64,000 bases of DNA from Oscillospiraceae bacterium (GTDB taxonomy: Bacteria; Bacillota; Clostridia; Oscillospirales; Oscillospiraceae), in NCBI GenBank assembly GCA_020025595.1, contig JAHHRV010000004.1, positions 102,564 to 166,563 on the forward strand, given 5' to 3'. Both the position numbers and the translations under genes were made by a program. Below, one piece after another: positions 52,551 to 61,946 of this stretch. The notes beneath the pieces are model-generated. The model worked only from the letters and a program-made list of their open reading frames with translations. It had not been told where the DNA came from and made no database searches. Each line of letters begins with the position of its first letter. Position 1 is the stretch's first letter.

Positions 52551-55081
52551 TCAGCGGTTTCCTCTTCGGCTTCCGCTTCCTCGACCTGGTCGATACGCTC
52601 CACGGAAACCACCTGGTTGCCCTCTTCCACACGCATGACGATAACACCCTGGGTGTCACGCTTATAGACATTGATGGAAGATGCAGGGATACGGATGATG
52701 ACACCGCCGTTTTCGATCAGCATAACATCGTCATCCTCACCAACCACACGGCAGCCGGCAACATTGCCGGTCTTTTCGGTGATGTTGTAGTTCTTCAGGC
52801 CCTTGCCGCCGCGCAGCTGCGGGATCTTGGTGCCGTCGGGACCGGTACGCAGGTACTCGGTGACCTCGGTACGCTTGCCGAAGCCACGCTCGGTGACGGT
52901 CAGCAGGCACTTGCCCTCTTCTGCCTTTTCAGCGCCGACCACATAATCGTCGCCGGTCAGCAGGATGCCGCGCACGCCGGTAGCATCACGGCCCATGGTA
53001 CGGGCATCGGTTTCGTGGAAGCAGATGGCCATGCCCTGAGCGGTGGCAATGATGATCTTGTCGTCGCCGTTGGTGCGGATGACATTGATCAGATGATCGC
53101 CCTCGTCCAGTGTCAGAGCACGGATGCCGCCCTTGCGGCGGGTAGACAGGGTCTGCAGATCCATACGCTTGACGGTACCGTTGCGGGTGACCATGACCAG
53201 ATATTCGTCCTCATGGTATTCACGGGTGGTAACCACAGCAGTGACCTGCTCGCCGGGCTCCAGAGGCAGGATGTTGACAATGGCAGTACCACGGGCGGTA
53301 CGGCCTGCCTCGGGAATCTGATAGCCCTTGCGGTGATGCACACGGCCCAGGTCGGTGAAGAACAGCATATGATCGTGGGTAGATGCCACGAAGATATTCT
53401 TCACGAAATCCTCTTCCTTCAGGTTCTGGGCGTTGACACCACGGCCGCCGCGGCTCTGAGTCCGGTAGGTATCGACCGGCATACGCTTGATATAGCCGTC
53501 GTTGGACAGAGTGAAGCAGCACTCTTCTTCCTCGATCAGATCTTCAATGTCGATTTCATCCTCAACATCCTGAATCTCGGTCTTACGCTCGTCGCCGAAC
53601 TTGTCCCGGATAGCGGTCAGCTCTTCCTTCAGGATATCCTTGACCATCTGCGGGTCGGCCAGGACGCGCTTGTAATAGGCGATTTTCTCTTCCAACTCAT
53701 CATATTCTTTTTGCAGTTTCTCCCGATCCAGGCCCTGCAGCGCCTTCAGACGCATATCCAGGATAGCCTGTGCCTGAACATCAGACAGACTGAAGCGGTT
53801 CATCAGGTTTTCCTTGGCGTTGTCGTAGGAAGAACGGATGATCTTGATGACCTCGTCGATGTTATCCTGAGCAATCAGCAAGCCCTCCAGCAGGTGGGCA
53901 CGCTCCTGAGCCTTCTTCAGATCGTAACGGGTACGGCGGACGATGACATCCTCCTGGAAGATCAGGTACTCATCAAGGATCTCACGCAGCGTCAGAACCT
54001 TGGGCTGCAGCACCTTGGGGTGGCTGGGATTCTTCACCAGAGCGATCATGTTGATGGCAAAGGTGGTCTGCAGGCTGGTCTGAGCAAACAGGCGGTTCAG
54101 GACCACCTGGGGGTTTGCATCGCGCTTGAGCTCGATGACGATGCGCATACCGCTGCGGTCAGACTCGTCACGGATCTCGGAGATGCCGTCCAGACGCTTG
54201 TCGTTGACCTGGTCAGCCATATGCTTGATGAGCATACGCTTGTTGACCTGGTAGGGGATCTCGGTGACGATGATGCGGGTCCGGTTCTGGCCGAACTCCT
54301 CAAAATGGGTTCTTGCACGCAGGGTCACACGGCCCTTGCCGGTAGCGTAGGCTGCACGGATGCCTGCACGGCCCATAATGATTGCCTTGGTGGGGAAGTC
54401 AGGGCCGGTGATATACTCCATCAGGTCTGCAAGGGTTGCCTCCGGATTGTCCAGAACGCAGATGCAGGCGTTGATGACTTCTGTCATGTTGTGGGGCGGG
54501 ATATTGGTTGCCATACCGACGGCGATACCGGAAGAACCGTTCACCAGCAGGTTGGGGAACCGGGAGGGCAGGACCAGAGGCTCCTTGCGGGTCTCGTCAA
54601 AGTTTGCATCCCAGTCCACGGTATCCTTTTCGATATCCCGCAGCATCTCGTTGGAGATCTTGGACATTCTGGCCTCGGTATAACGGTAAGCTGCAGGGGG
54701 ATCGCCGTCCACACTACCGAAGTTGCCGTGGCCGTCTACCAGCATATAGCGCATGGAGAAATCCTGCGCCAGACGCACGAGCGCATCGTAAACAGATGCG
54801 TCGCCGTGGGGATGGTAACGACCCAGCACGTCACCGACACAGGTCGCACTCTTGCGGAAGGGCCGGTCAGAGGTCAGATTATCTTCGTACATCGCATAAA
54901 GGATTCTGCGGTGTACCGGTTTCAGGCCGTCACGCACATCAGGCAGTGCACGGCCGACAATAACGGACATGGCGTACTCAATGTAGCTGTCCTTCATTTC
55001 CTGAACAAGCTCGGAGTTTATGATCGCCTGATCCGGAAACATAATGTCTTCGGGCTTGTAGTCTTTTTTATGTTGCGCCAA
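52547..55081 (-). CDS. gyrA: DNA gyrase subunit A
   Basis: The 844-residue protein has the breakage-reunion domain with the catalytic Tyr in PPAAYRYTEARM (about 130) and six C-terminal beta-propeller blades, including the GyrA box region QSRGGRGVN. In the quinolone-contact region the sequence reads GDASVYD, so Ala occupies the position of E. coli Ser83 while Asp87 is kept. Translation starts at TTG (55081) with AAGGAGG 8 nt upstream; no nearby ATG is better placed. The C-terminus is acidic (EEAEAEEETAE). It follows gyrB by 12 bp. Confidence 0.97.
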   Translation of the reverse strand: MAQHKKDYKPEDIMFPDQAIINSELVQEMKDSYIEYAMSVIVGRALPDVRDGLKPVHRRILYAMYEDNLTSDRPFRKSATCVGDVLGRYHPHGDASVYDALVRLAQDFSMRYMLVDGHGNFGSVDGDPPAAYRYTEARMSKISNEMLRDIEKDTVDWDANFDETRKEPLVLPSRFPNLLVNGSSGIAVGMATNIPPHNMTEVINACICVLDNPEATLADLMEYITGPDFPTKAIIMGRAGIRAAYATGKGRVTLRARTHFEEFGQNRTRIIVTEIPYQVNKRMLIKHMADQVNDKRLDGISEIRDESDRSGMRIVIELKRDANPQVVLNRLFAQTSLQTTFAINMIALVKNPSHPKVLQPKVLTLREILDEYLIFQEDVIVRRTRYDLKKAQERAHLLEGLLIAQDNIDEVIKIIRSSYDNAKENLMNRFSLSDVQAQAILDMRLKALQGLDREKLQKEYDELEEKIAYYKRVLADPQMVKDILKEELTAIRDKFGDERKTEIQDVEDEIDIEDLIEEEECCFTLSNDGYIKRMPVDTYRTQSRGGRGVNAQNLKEEDFVKNIFVASTHDHMLFFTDLGRVHHRKGYQIPEAGRTARGTAIVNILPLEPGEQVTAVVTTREYHEDEYLVMVTRNGTVKRMDLQTLSTRRKGGIRALTLDEGDHLINVIRTNGDDKIIIATAQGMAICFHETDARTMGRDATGVRGILLTGDDYVVGAEKAEEGKCLLTVTERGFGKRTEVTEYLRTGPDGTKIPQLRGGKGLKNYNITEKTGNVAGCRVVGEDDDVMLIENGGVIIRIPASSINVYKRDTQGVIVMRVEEGNQVVSVERIDQVEEAEAEEETAE

Positions 55082-55093
55082 GACGATTCCTCC

Positions 55094-57022
55094 TTAGTAG
55101 TCCAGATTCTGGGCATGCTTTGCATTTGCCTCGATATATTCTCTTCTGGGCTCGACTTTTTCGCCCATGAGCAGCGTGAAAATCTCGTCTGCCCGGGCAG
55201 CATCCTCCAGCTGGATCCGCTTCAGGGTGCGCTTTTCCGGGTCCATGGTGGTCTCCCACAGCTCGTGGGCGTCCATTTCACCCAGACCTTTGTTCCGGCT
55301 GATATCCACCTTGGCATTGGGGTTATCGCCGCGCATTTCGGCACTGATCTGGTCACGCTCTGCATCAGAGAAGGCATAGCGAGTGGTCTTGCCGCGAACA
55401 AGCTTGTAAAGGGGAGGCATAGCTGCGTATACATAGCCATGCTCGATGATGGGCCGCATAAACCGGAAGAAGAAGGTCAGCAGCAGGGTACGGATATGGC
55501 TGCCGTCCACATCGGCATCGGCCATGATAACGACCTTGTGATAGCGCAGCTTGGACACATCGAACTCCTCGCCGATACCGGCGCCCAGAGCCGTGATGAT
55601 GGGCTGCAGCTTGTCGTTGCCGATGACCTTGTCTTCCCGGGCCTTTTCCACGTTCAGCATCTTACCCCACAGAGGCAGGATGGCCTGGAATCTGGAGTCA
55701 CGGCCCTGAGTCGCAGAACCGCCTGCGGAGTCACCCTCGACGATGTACAGCTCTGTCAGGGCTGCATCAGTCTCATTACAATCACGGAGCTTATCGGGCA
55801 TTGCAGCGCCGCCCAGGGCGGTCTTGCGGCGGATAGACTCTCTTGCCTTGCGGGCAGCTTCCCGGGCACGGTTGGCCATCATGGCCTTTTCCAGGATGGC
55901 CTTGGCGGTCTGGGGATGCTCCTCAAAGTAGGTGGTCAGCTGCTTGGTGACAACGGAATCCACCAGGGTGCGGATATAGGCGTTGCCCAGCTTTGCCTTG
56001 GTCTGGCCCTCGAACTGGGCATCGGTCAGCTTGACGGAGATGATGGCGGTAATGCCCTCACGGCAGTCGTCGCCGGAAACCTTGTCGTCGCCCTTGATGA
56101 TGCCGTTTTTGGTGCCGTAGGCATTCAGCACACGGGTCAGAGCGGTCTTGAAGCCCACCTCGTGCATACCGCCTTCGGGGGTACGGACATCGTTTGCAAA
56201 GGACAGCATGGTCTCGCTGTAGCCGTCGTTATACTGCACGGCGATTTCAGCAGAAGCATCGTCCTTGCTGCCGCTCATATAGATCACATCGTCATGGATC
56301 GCGGTCTTGTTTCGGTTGGACCAGGTGGCAAACTCCCGGATACCGCCTTCATAGCACATGGTATCGGAAACGACCTCGTCCTCGCGCCGGTCCTCGATGG
56401 TGATAGCCAGGCCTGCATTCAGGAATGCCTCTTCGCGCATACGGGTGTGCAGGATCTCATAGTCATAGACCAGGCTGTCAAACATCTCCGGGTCAGGCTG
56501 GAAGGTGACGGTGGTACCGGTTCTGTCGGTGGTGCCCACAACGGTCATATCCTGGGTGATCACACCCCGCTCAAAGCGCATTTCATAGATATTGCCGTTC
56601 TTGTGGACCTGAACCTTCAGCCACTGGGACAGAGCGTTGACAACAGACGCACCGACGCCGTGCAGACCGCCGGAAACCTTGTAGCCGCCGCCGCCGAATT
56701 TACCGCCGGCGTGCAGCACGGTGAAGACGACCTCCATTGCAGGGCGGCCTGTTTGTGCTTGGATGTCCACGGGAATACCACGACCGTCATCGGTGACCGT
56801 GATGGAATTGCCGGGATTGATGGTGACAGTAATGTGTTTACAGAATCCTGCCAGTGCTTCGTCAATGGCATTGTCCACGATTTCGTAAACCAGATGGTGA
56901 AGACCAGAGGCAGAAGTGGAACCGATATACATACCGGGACGCTTCCGAACAGCCTCCAGGCCCTCCAGAACCTGTATTTGACTGGCGCCATATTCCTGTT
57001 CGACTCTTGTTTCGTCAGACAT
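55094..57022 (-). CDS. gyrB: DNA gyrase subunit B
   Basis: The 642-residue protein has a GHKL ATPase domain (DNAIDEALAGF, DDGRGIPV, GLHGVGASVVNALS), a transducer domain, and a TOPRIM domain with EGDSAGGSATQGRDSRFQ and ADADVDGSHI. With GyrA it introduces negative supercoils. AGGAGGTC precedes the ATG. It follows recF by 28 bp in the canonical dnaA-gyrA order. Length is typical of Firmicute GyrB. Confidence 0.98.
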   Translation of the reverse strand: MSDETRVEQEYGASQIQVLEGLEAVRKRPGMYIGSTSASGLHHLVYEIVDNAIDEALAGFCKHITVTINPGNSITVTDDGRGIPVDIQAQTGRPAMEVVFTVLHAGGKFGGGGYKVSGGLHGVGASVVNALSQWLKVQVHKNGNIYEMRFERGVITQDMTVVGTTDRTGTTVTFQPDPEMFDSLVYDYEILHTRMREEAFLNAGLAITIEDRREDEVVSDTMCYEGGIREFATWSNRNKTAIHDDVIYMSGSKDDASAEIAVQYNDGYSETMLSFANDVRTPEGGMHEVGFKTALTRVLNAYGTKNGIIKGDDKVSGDDCREGITAIISVKLTDAQFEGQTKAKLGNAYIRTLVDSVVTKQLTTYFEEHPQTAKAILEKAMMANRAREAARKARESIRRKTALGGAAMPDKLRDCNETDAALTELYIVEGDSAGGSATQGRDSRFQAILPLWGKMLNVEKAREDKVIGNDKLQPIITALGAGIGEEFDVSKLRYHKVVIMADADVDGSHIRTLLLTFFFRFMRPIIEHGYVYAAMPPLYKLVRGKTTRYAFSDAERDQISAEMRGDNPNAKVDISRNKGLGEMDAHELWETTMDPEKRTLKRIQLEDAARADEIFTLLMGEKVEPRREYIEANAKHAQNLDY

Positions 57023-57050
57023 GAATTGACCTCCTTAGAGAATATATAAG

Positions 57051-58151
57051 TTATAAAATCTGACCCTTACGGATCTGAATGGTTTGACCGAGTTTGGTAA
57101 ATCGACCGGGCTCGCAGCAGGTGATGAAGACCTGGCCGGAGGTGATCTGGTTCAGGACAAAGTCCTGCCGGCTGGGATCCAGCTCTGACAGCACATCATC
57201 CAAAAGCAGCACCGGCTCTTCGCCGCTTTCCCTGCGCATCAGCTCCCGCTGGGCAAGCTTCAGGCTGATGGCTGCGGTCCGGGTCTGGCCCTGGGAGCCG
57301 AAGCTCTTGACCGAAAGCCCGGAAAGGGTCACATCAAAGTCGTCCTTGTGGGGCCCTGTGAGGCACTGACCGGATTCCAGTTCCGCTTTTGCATGAATAT
57401 TCATGTGTTCTTGCAAGTCTTCCGTAAGTTTTGCAAGTGGTGCCATCGTATCCTGCACGGTAGATACCGTTTTGTAGGAAAGCGCAAATTCCTCAGAGCC
57501 TCCCGAAAACTGTCCGTGGTACACGGACGCCGCTTCACCCAGACTTGCATAGAATCTTGCACGGTAGGAAATCAGCAGCGCGCCAACCTGGCACAGCCGC
57601 AGATTGTAATCCGGCAGCAGCTCCAAAAGCTGCGGGCAGTCGAAGCGATCTTTAAGGATCTTGCTTTTCTGCTCCAGGATCCGATGATATTCGGTAAGCG
57701 CTGCATCATAATTGGGGCGCAGCTGGCAAAGCGCCTGATCCCCCAGCCGCCGGCGGGCGGCCGCGCCTGTTTTCAGAACCATCAGATCTTCGGGACAGAA
57801 CAGAACCGTACTCAAAACACCGTTAAATTCAGCAGCAGATTTCACTTTTACCCCGTTGCGGTACAGCTGCCGGGGCCGGCGGCCGGGAAAGAGTACCGTG
57901 CGCAGTGTCTGCTGCCGCTCCTGGGAGTAGATTTTTCCGGTAATATCGGCGAAATCTGCCCCAAAACGGACGAGTTCTGCATTTTTTTGCGTCCGAAAGC
58001 TCCTTCCAGAGCCCAGATAAACAATGGATTCCAGCAGATTGGTTTTTCCCTGGGCGTTATCGCCCACGATCAGATTGACTCCGGGCTGAGCCGTAAATTC
58101 CAACTGGTCATAATTTCGGAAGCCGCGAAGGCTTAATTCACACAGATTCAT
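57051..58151 (-). CDS. recF: DNA replication and repair protein RecF
   Basis: A 366-residue SMC-like ATPase with Walker A VGDNAQGKTNLLE (about 29-41), a signature-like QGQTRTAAISLKLAQ, and Walker B VLLLDDVLSELD. RecF helps load RecA at gaps. The ATG at 58151 lies inside the end of the S4-domain gene (14-bp overlap), indicating coupling. Confidence 0.96.
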   Translation of the reverse strand: MNLCELSLRGFRNYDQLEFTAQPGVNLIVGDNAQGKTNLLESIVYLGSGRSFRTQKNAELVRFGADFADITGKIYSQERQQTLRTVLFPGRRPRQLYRNGVKVKSAAEFNGVLSTVLFCPEDLMVLKTGAAARRRLGDQALCQLRPNYDAALTEYHRILEQKSKILKDRFDCPQLLELLPDYNLRLCQVGALLISYRARFYASLGEAASVYHGQFSGGSEEFALSYKTVSTVQDTMAPLAKLTEDLQEHMNIHAKAELESGQCLTGPHKDDFDVTLSGLSVKSFGSQGQTRTAAISLKLAQRELMRRESGEEPVLLLDDVLSELDPSRQDFVLNQITSGQVFITCCEPGRFTKLGQTIQIRKGQIL

Positions 58152-58395
58152 GGACGCAAATCAGATAAATCTGATCCATAAACTCAAAACGGTCACCGGG
58201 ATAGAGCTTTTTGCCCCGCATGGTGCAAACTTCTCCATTTACCTTGGCTTCCCCTTCCTGAATCAGGATTTTTGCCTGACCGCCGGAGGGAACTGCATTG
58301 GCAAGTTTCAGAGCTGATTCCAGCTTGATAAACTCTGTTCCAATGACCACGGGAATCTCTTTGCCGGGATTTTTCTTGGTAACAGTAACTTTCAT
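58138..58395 (-). CDS. yaaA: S4-domain RNA-binding protein (YaaA/RlbA type)
   Basis: An 85-residue protein with an S4-like RNA-binding fold: FIKLESALKLANAVPSGG, then the KILIQEGEAKVNGE turn and a basic MRGKKLYPGD segment. It is invariably found between dnaN and recF in Firmicutes; the Bacillus homolog is linked to ribosome assembly. Despite the shared name it is unrelated to the E. coli peroxide-stress YaaA. Confidence 0.9.
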   Translation of the reverse strand: MKVTVTKKNPGKEIPVVIGTEFIKLESALKLANAVPSGGQAKILIQEGEAKVNGEVCTMRGKKLYPGDRFEFMDQIYLICVHESV

Positions 58396-58455
58396 TGGTA
58401 AACTCCTTATAATAAATGCCGATTATCGCCGTTTTACTGGTATAAAACGGTAAAA

Positions 58456-59565
58456 TTAGCTATTTTTCAGACGAACAGGCAGAACCATATAGGCAAAGTC
58501 TTCCTTGTCATCCACGGGAGTCAGCACGATGGGGCTCAGTCCGTTGGTCAGCTCCAGGGTCACTTCTTCTGCAGGAACTGCCTTCAAAGCATCGGCCAGA
58601 TACCGGACATTGAAGCCGATCTCCATTTCCTTGCCGTCACCGGCAATGGAGCACTGATCTTCAGCAGCGCCGATTGTGGTATTGGTGTGCAGCAGCAGAT
58701 TCTGGTTGGAGAAGATGCAGCGCACAGGACTCTTGAACTTTTCGGATACAATCAGGCCGACACGCTCGATAGAACTGGACAAATCGGAAACATTTGCGAC
58801 CAGTTTGATGGGGCAATCGGTGGGAACAACACGCTTCCAGTCCAGGAAATCTCCCTCCAGCAGGCGGCAAACCAGGGTTGCTCCGCCAACCTGGAACAGA
58901 ATATGCTTGGTGCCCAGGGTGAAAACAGCGTTATCCTCGGTATCGGTGAGGATTTTTTCCACTTCCTTCAGCGCAGCAGCCGGAACCACGAAAGCCATGG
59001 TTCTGCCGGTGCCTTCTTCCGGATGGTAAGTCCGGCGGGCCAGACGGAAACCGTCAACGGCAATGGCAGAAATAGAAGTATCTTCTACTTCAAAACGGAC
59101 GCCGGTGTGGATGGGACGGCTCTGATTTTCAGAAACAGCGAAAATTGTTCCGGAAATCATGCGTTTCAGTGCATTTTGAGGGATTTTTACACCACGGCCT
59201 TCACCGACATCGGGAAGCTCGGGGTAATCATCGGCAGATTCTGCGGCAATGGTAAAAGAGGCAAAGCCTGCACGGATGGAAACTTTGAAGGTTTCGTCGA
59301 CCACAACAGTGACGGGTCCTTCCGGCAGACGGCGGACAATATCACCGAAAAGCTTTGCAGGAAGGATGCATTCACCGGGATCGGACACTTCTGCGTCGAT
59401 TTCATAGGTGATGGCAGTTTCCATGTTGTATCCGGTAAGGGCCAGGCCCATTCCGGCTCTGCAAAGAATGCCTTCGATCACGCTCAGACTGCTTTTCTGG
59501 GCGACCGTACGGCTTGCGATATTCAGTGCAGTAACGAGTGCACTTTTTTCACAGGTAAATCGCAT
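58456..59565 (-). CDS. dnaN: DNA polymerase III beta sliding clamp
   Basis: A 369-residue three-domain clamp that encircles DNA and tethers the polymerase. The N-terminus MRFTCEKSALVTALNIASR and the C-terminal segment ending FAYMVLPVRL are typical. The ATG at 59565 has AAAGGAG upstream and gives the usual family length; the longer frame runs into the origin and is rejected. oriC lies between this gene and dnaA. Confidence 0.97.
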   Translation of the reverse strand: MRFTCEKSALVTALNIASRTVAQKSSLSVIEGILCRAGMGLALTGYNMETAITYEIDAEVSDPGECILPAKLFGDIVRRLPEGPVTVVVDETFKVSIRAGFASFTIAAESADDYPELPDVGEGRGVKIPQNALKRMISGTIFAVSENQSRPIHTGVRFEVEDTSISAIAVDGFRLARRTYHPEEGTGRTMAFVVPAAALKEVEKILTDTEDNAVFTLGTKHILFQVGGATLVCRLLEGDFLDWKRVVPTDCPIKLVANVSDLSSSIERVGLIVSEKFKSPVRCIFSNQNLLLHTNTTIGAAEDQCSIAGDGKEMEIGFNVRYLADALKAVPAEEVTLELTNGLSPIVLTPVDDKEDFAYMVLPVRLKNS

Positions 59566-59849
59566 ACACAAACTCCTTTGGTAAAATAAAGAATAAAAAA
59601 TATATAAATAGATAATAAGCTTTAGCAGTAGAAGTAGTAGAAAGAACTTATGTGGAAAAGTCTCTTTTGATCTAGAGCCGCAAGCGTTTTTTGTCCACAG
59701 CAATATGTGTGGCGAAAAAAACTTTTGCACAGGCGATGTGGAAGGATTTTTGCTCAAACAGTTATCAACAGAGAAAATTTCCACTGTCCACAAGGCCTGT
59801 GGATAAATTTTGGCGTAAAAAAATATAGAAAAAAAGAGGAGTCGACACC
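59566..59849 (-). other. oriC: Replication origin (oriC) between dnaA and dnaN
   Basis: DnaA boxes: TGTGGAAAA 59651, TTGTCCACA 59691, TTATCAACA 59762, a weaker CTGTCCACA 59784 and a perfect TGTGGATAA 59798. Beside the box at 59651, trinucleotides TAG-CAG-TAG-AAG-TAG-TAG (59623-59640) fit the DnaA-trio pattern of 3'-(G/A)A(T/A), as in Bacillus. Beyond them an AT-only or nearly AT-only tract (59580-59620) is a likely unwinding element. The order box, trio, AT tract is as expected for a basal unwinding system. Confidence 0.85.
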
Positions 59850-61163
59850 TTACAGGCAGCTGTTGATGTTGGCAGTGATGTCCCGGATGTTGTCCTGCAG
59901 AGCAGAATTTCCACCCTTGAGTGCTACCTCTACCTTTCGGATGGAGTGAAGAACTGTGGAATGGTCACGGCTGAATTCCCGTCCGATATCCGGCAGACTC
60001 AGATTGGTCATCTGGCGGATCAGATACATGGCAACCTGACGAGCTTCGGCAGTACCCTTGTTTTTCAGAGTTCCGCGAAGAACCGCCTCGTCAATGGAGT
60101 AGAATTTGCAGACCTGGCTGATGATCAGGCTGGGAGTGGGCACCGCATTGCCCTCGGATTTGAACATATCATCGATTGCCCGGGAAATATTGGGCAGATC
60201 CAGGGGCATATCGGTCAGATTTCGGTAAGCCATGATCTTTTTCACGGTGCCTTCGATCTGACGGACATTGTTTGTAATATTGATGGCGATGTAGTTGCAG
60301 ACATCGTCGCTCAGCTCAAGACCCAGACTTTCTGCCTTATTTTTCAGAATTGCCATACGGGTTTCGTAGTCAGGAGGCTGAATATCTGCAAGAAGACCCC
60401 ATTCAAAACGGGTTTTCAGTCGGTCTTCCAGGGTCAGCATATCGCTGGGCTTCCGGTCGGAGGTCATGACGATCTGCTTTCTTTCTTCGTAAAGCTTATT
60501 AAATGTATGGAAAAATTCTTCCTGAGTGGATTCCTTACCGGCGATAAACTGAATATCATCGATCAAAAACAGGTCAGCTTCCCGGTATTTGGTGCGAAAT
60601 TCTACATTTCTGCCGCTCTGCAGCGCAGCAATCAGCTCGTTGGTAAACTGATCGCCCTTGATGTAGACGATTTTGGCGTCCGGATTGACTTTTCGGATGC
60701 CGTTTGCAATTGCATAAAGCAGGTGAGTCTTACCCACACCGGCAGGGCCATAGATAAAAAGTGGGTTATAAACCTGACCGGGATTGTTGGAAACAGCAAT
60801 GGCAGCACCGTGAGCGAACCGGTTGGAGGGGCCAACCACGAAATTCTCAAAGGAAAACTGGGGCGCAAAGTCCAAAGAGGTGTTGTTTTTCCCCTTGGAA
60901 CGGTAAGCGGAAAGCTCTTCATCATCAAAAACAACCAGCTTTGCGTCGGAATTAAAGATTTCCTTCAGAGCATCCTGGATATAGTCGGTACAGCGGCGAC
61001 GAATAATCTCCCGTCGAAAATCGGAAGGGGAGTAGATAATGAGATGTTCATCATTCAGTTCAACTACTTCGGCATCGTCAAACCAACTGGAAACCGTAAC
61101 AGCGCCGAGCCGTTCTTCCATATTGATCAAGACTTTCGCCCAGACATAGGCGGATGAGTACAT
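59850..61163 (-). CDS. dnaA: Chromosomal replication initiator DnaA
   Basis: The 437-residue protein has an N-terminal domain I (about 1-75), a short linker, the AAA+ domain with Walker A GPAGVGKT (about 136-143) and Walker B LFLIDDIQF (about 198), and the C-terminal DNA-binding domain with FSRDHSTVLHSIRKVE. The ATG at 61163 is preceded by AAAGGAG. The frame extended to 61211 is not needed. It heads the dnaA-dnaN-S4-recF-gyrB-gyrA-rnhA block, with origin elements on both sides. Confidence 0.98.
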   Translation of the reverse strand: MYSSAYVWAKVLINMEERLGAVTVSSWFDDAEVVELNDEHLIIYSPSDFRREIIRRRCTDYIQDALKEIFNSDAKLVVFDDEELSAYRSKGKNNTSLDFAPQFSFENFVVGPSNRFAHGAAIAVSNNPGQVYNPLFIYGPAGVGKTHLLYAIANGIRKVNPDAKIVYIKGDQFTNELIAALQSGRNVEFRTKYREADLFLIDDIQFIAGKESTQEEFFHTFNKLYEERKQIVMTSDRKPSDMLTLEDRLKTRFEWGLLADIQPPDYETRMAILKNKAESLGLELSDDVCNYIAINITNNVRQIEGTVKKIMAYRNLTDMPLDLPNISRAIDDMFKSEGNAVPTPSLIISQVCKFYSIDEAVLRGTLKNKGTAEARQVAMYLIRQMTNLSLPDIGREFSRDHSTVLHSIRKVEVALKGGNSALQDNIRDITANINSCL

Positions 61164-61238
61164 AAATGCGGCTCCTTTCGTACAAAACATATGGAAAAGC
61201 CCGGATTGCATGAAAAACGGGCATAGATATACACCTTA

Positions 61239-61267
61239 ATTTTAGCACAGGCCTGTGGAAAAAACAA
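61239..61267 (-). promoter_or_regulatory. dnaA promoter with an embedded DnaA box
   Basis: On the minus strand TTGTTT (61262-61267), 17-bp spacer and TAAAAT (61239-61244). A DnaA box (61254-61262, TTTTCCACA on the minus strand) lies inside the spacer, and another, TTATCAACA on the minus strand (61275-61283), just upstream. This implies DnaA autorepression. Confidence 0.75.
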
Positions 61268-61340
61268 GACAGATTGTTGATAAATCCGGACGCAAGTTTC
61301 AACAGGTTATCAAATGGATCGAAAATTTACGACAAAAAAG

Positions 61341-61368
61341 AAAAAAGAGCGGTAAACCGCTCTTTTTT
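61341..61368. terminator. Terminator of the gamma-carbonic anhydrase-like gene
   Basis: Stem AAAAAAGAGCGGT with complement around AA; runs of T on both strands, located between the gene end (61388) and the dnaA promoter. Confidence 0.85.
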
Positions 61369-61387
61369 GCGTGTAAAAAATTTGCAT

Positions 61388-61849
61388 CTAAATTGTGGAA
61401 AAAAGGCTGGTTTTCGACAGGCTCACATAGTGTCTTGCGTTGCGGGCCATTTCTTCGATCTCCTGTGCAGTCAGTTTGCGCACTACCTTTGCAGGGGAAC
61501 CCAGCAGCAGAGAGCCCTCCGGCGCGACGGTTTTTCCCGTCACCAGCGCACCGGCGCCGATCATGCAGTTGGGGCCGATGTTTGCTCCGGTCAATATAAT
61601 GGCGCCCATGCCCACGGTAGAATTGTCCCCCAGCGTGCAGCCGTGGACGATGGCTCCGTGACCGATGGTGCAGCCGTTTCCAATGGTGGTTTTTTCATGG
61701 ATCACGCAAAGATCCTGCACATTGGTGCCGTTTCCGATGGTGATGGTTCCGCTGTCGCCCCGCAAAACTGCTCCATACCAGATATTTGCATCCTCGCCCA
61801 GCTGGACATCGCCTACGACGGTGGCATTTTCCGCCCGATAATAGCTCAT
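61388..61849 (-). CDS. Gamma-carbonic anhydrase-like hexapeptide protein (YrdA/PaaY family)
   Basis: A 153-residue left-handed beta-helix protein with hexapeptide repeats (for example IGNGCTIGHGAIVHGCTLG). Zinc-binding histidines are visible in VIHE and GHGAIVHG, as in gamma-class carbonic anhydrases, although activity is often unproven for this subgroup. GGAGG precedes the ATG at 61849. It lies alone between dnaA and the antiporter gene with its own terminator. Confidence 0.9.
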   Translation of the reverse strand: MSYYRAENATVVGDVQLGEDANIWYGAVLRGDSGTITIGNGTNVQDLCVIHEKTTIGNGCTIGHGAIVHGCTLGDNSTVGMGAIILTGANIGPNCMIGAGALVTGKTVAPEGSLLLGSPAKVVRKLTAQEIEEMARNARHYVSLSKTSLFSTI

Positions 61850-61910
61850 TTTGCCGATCCTCCTGACTGATTTTGAAAAAATCGTACCACTAAATTCCCT
61901 GAAAAGCAAG

Positions 61911-61938
61911 AAAAAGGAGCGGTAAAACCGCTCCTTTT
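61911..61938 (-). terminator. Intrinsic terminator of the antiporter gene
   Basis: Perfect 12-bp arms AAAAGGAGCGGT and complement around AAA, 9 bp past the antiporter stop, with a T-run on the minus strand. Confidence 0.88.
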
Positions 61939-61946
61939 CATATATA

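Noticed and set aside
52481..57049. Very long plus-strand open frame (about 1500 codons) opposite gyrA and gyrB
   Set aside because: It is the antisense shadow of two unmistakable genes with biased codon use; the translation is low-complexity His/Gln/Gly/Asp-rich and matches nothing recognisable.
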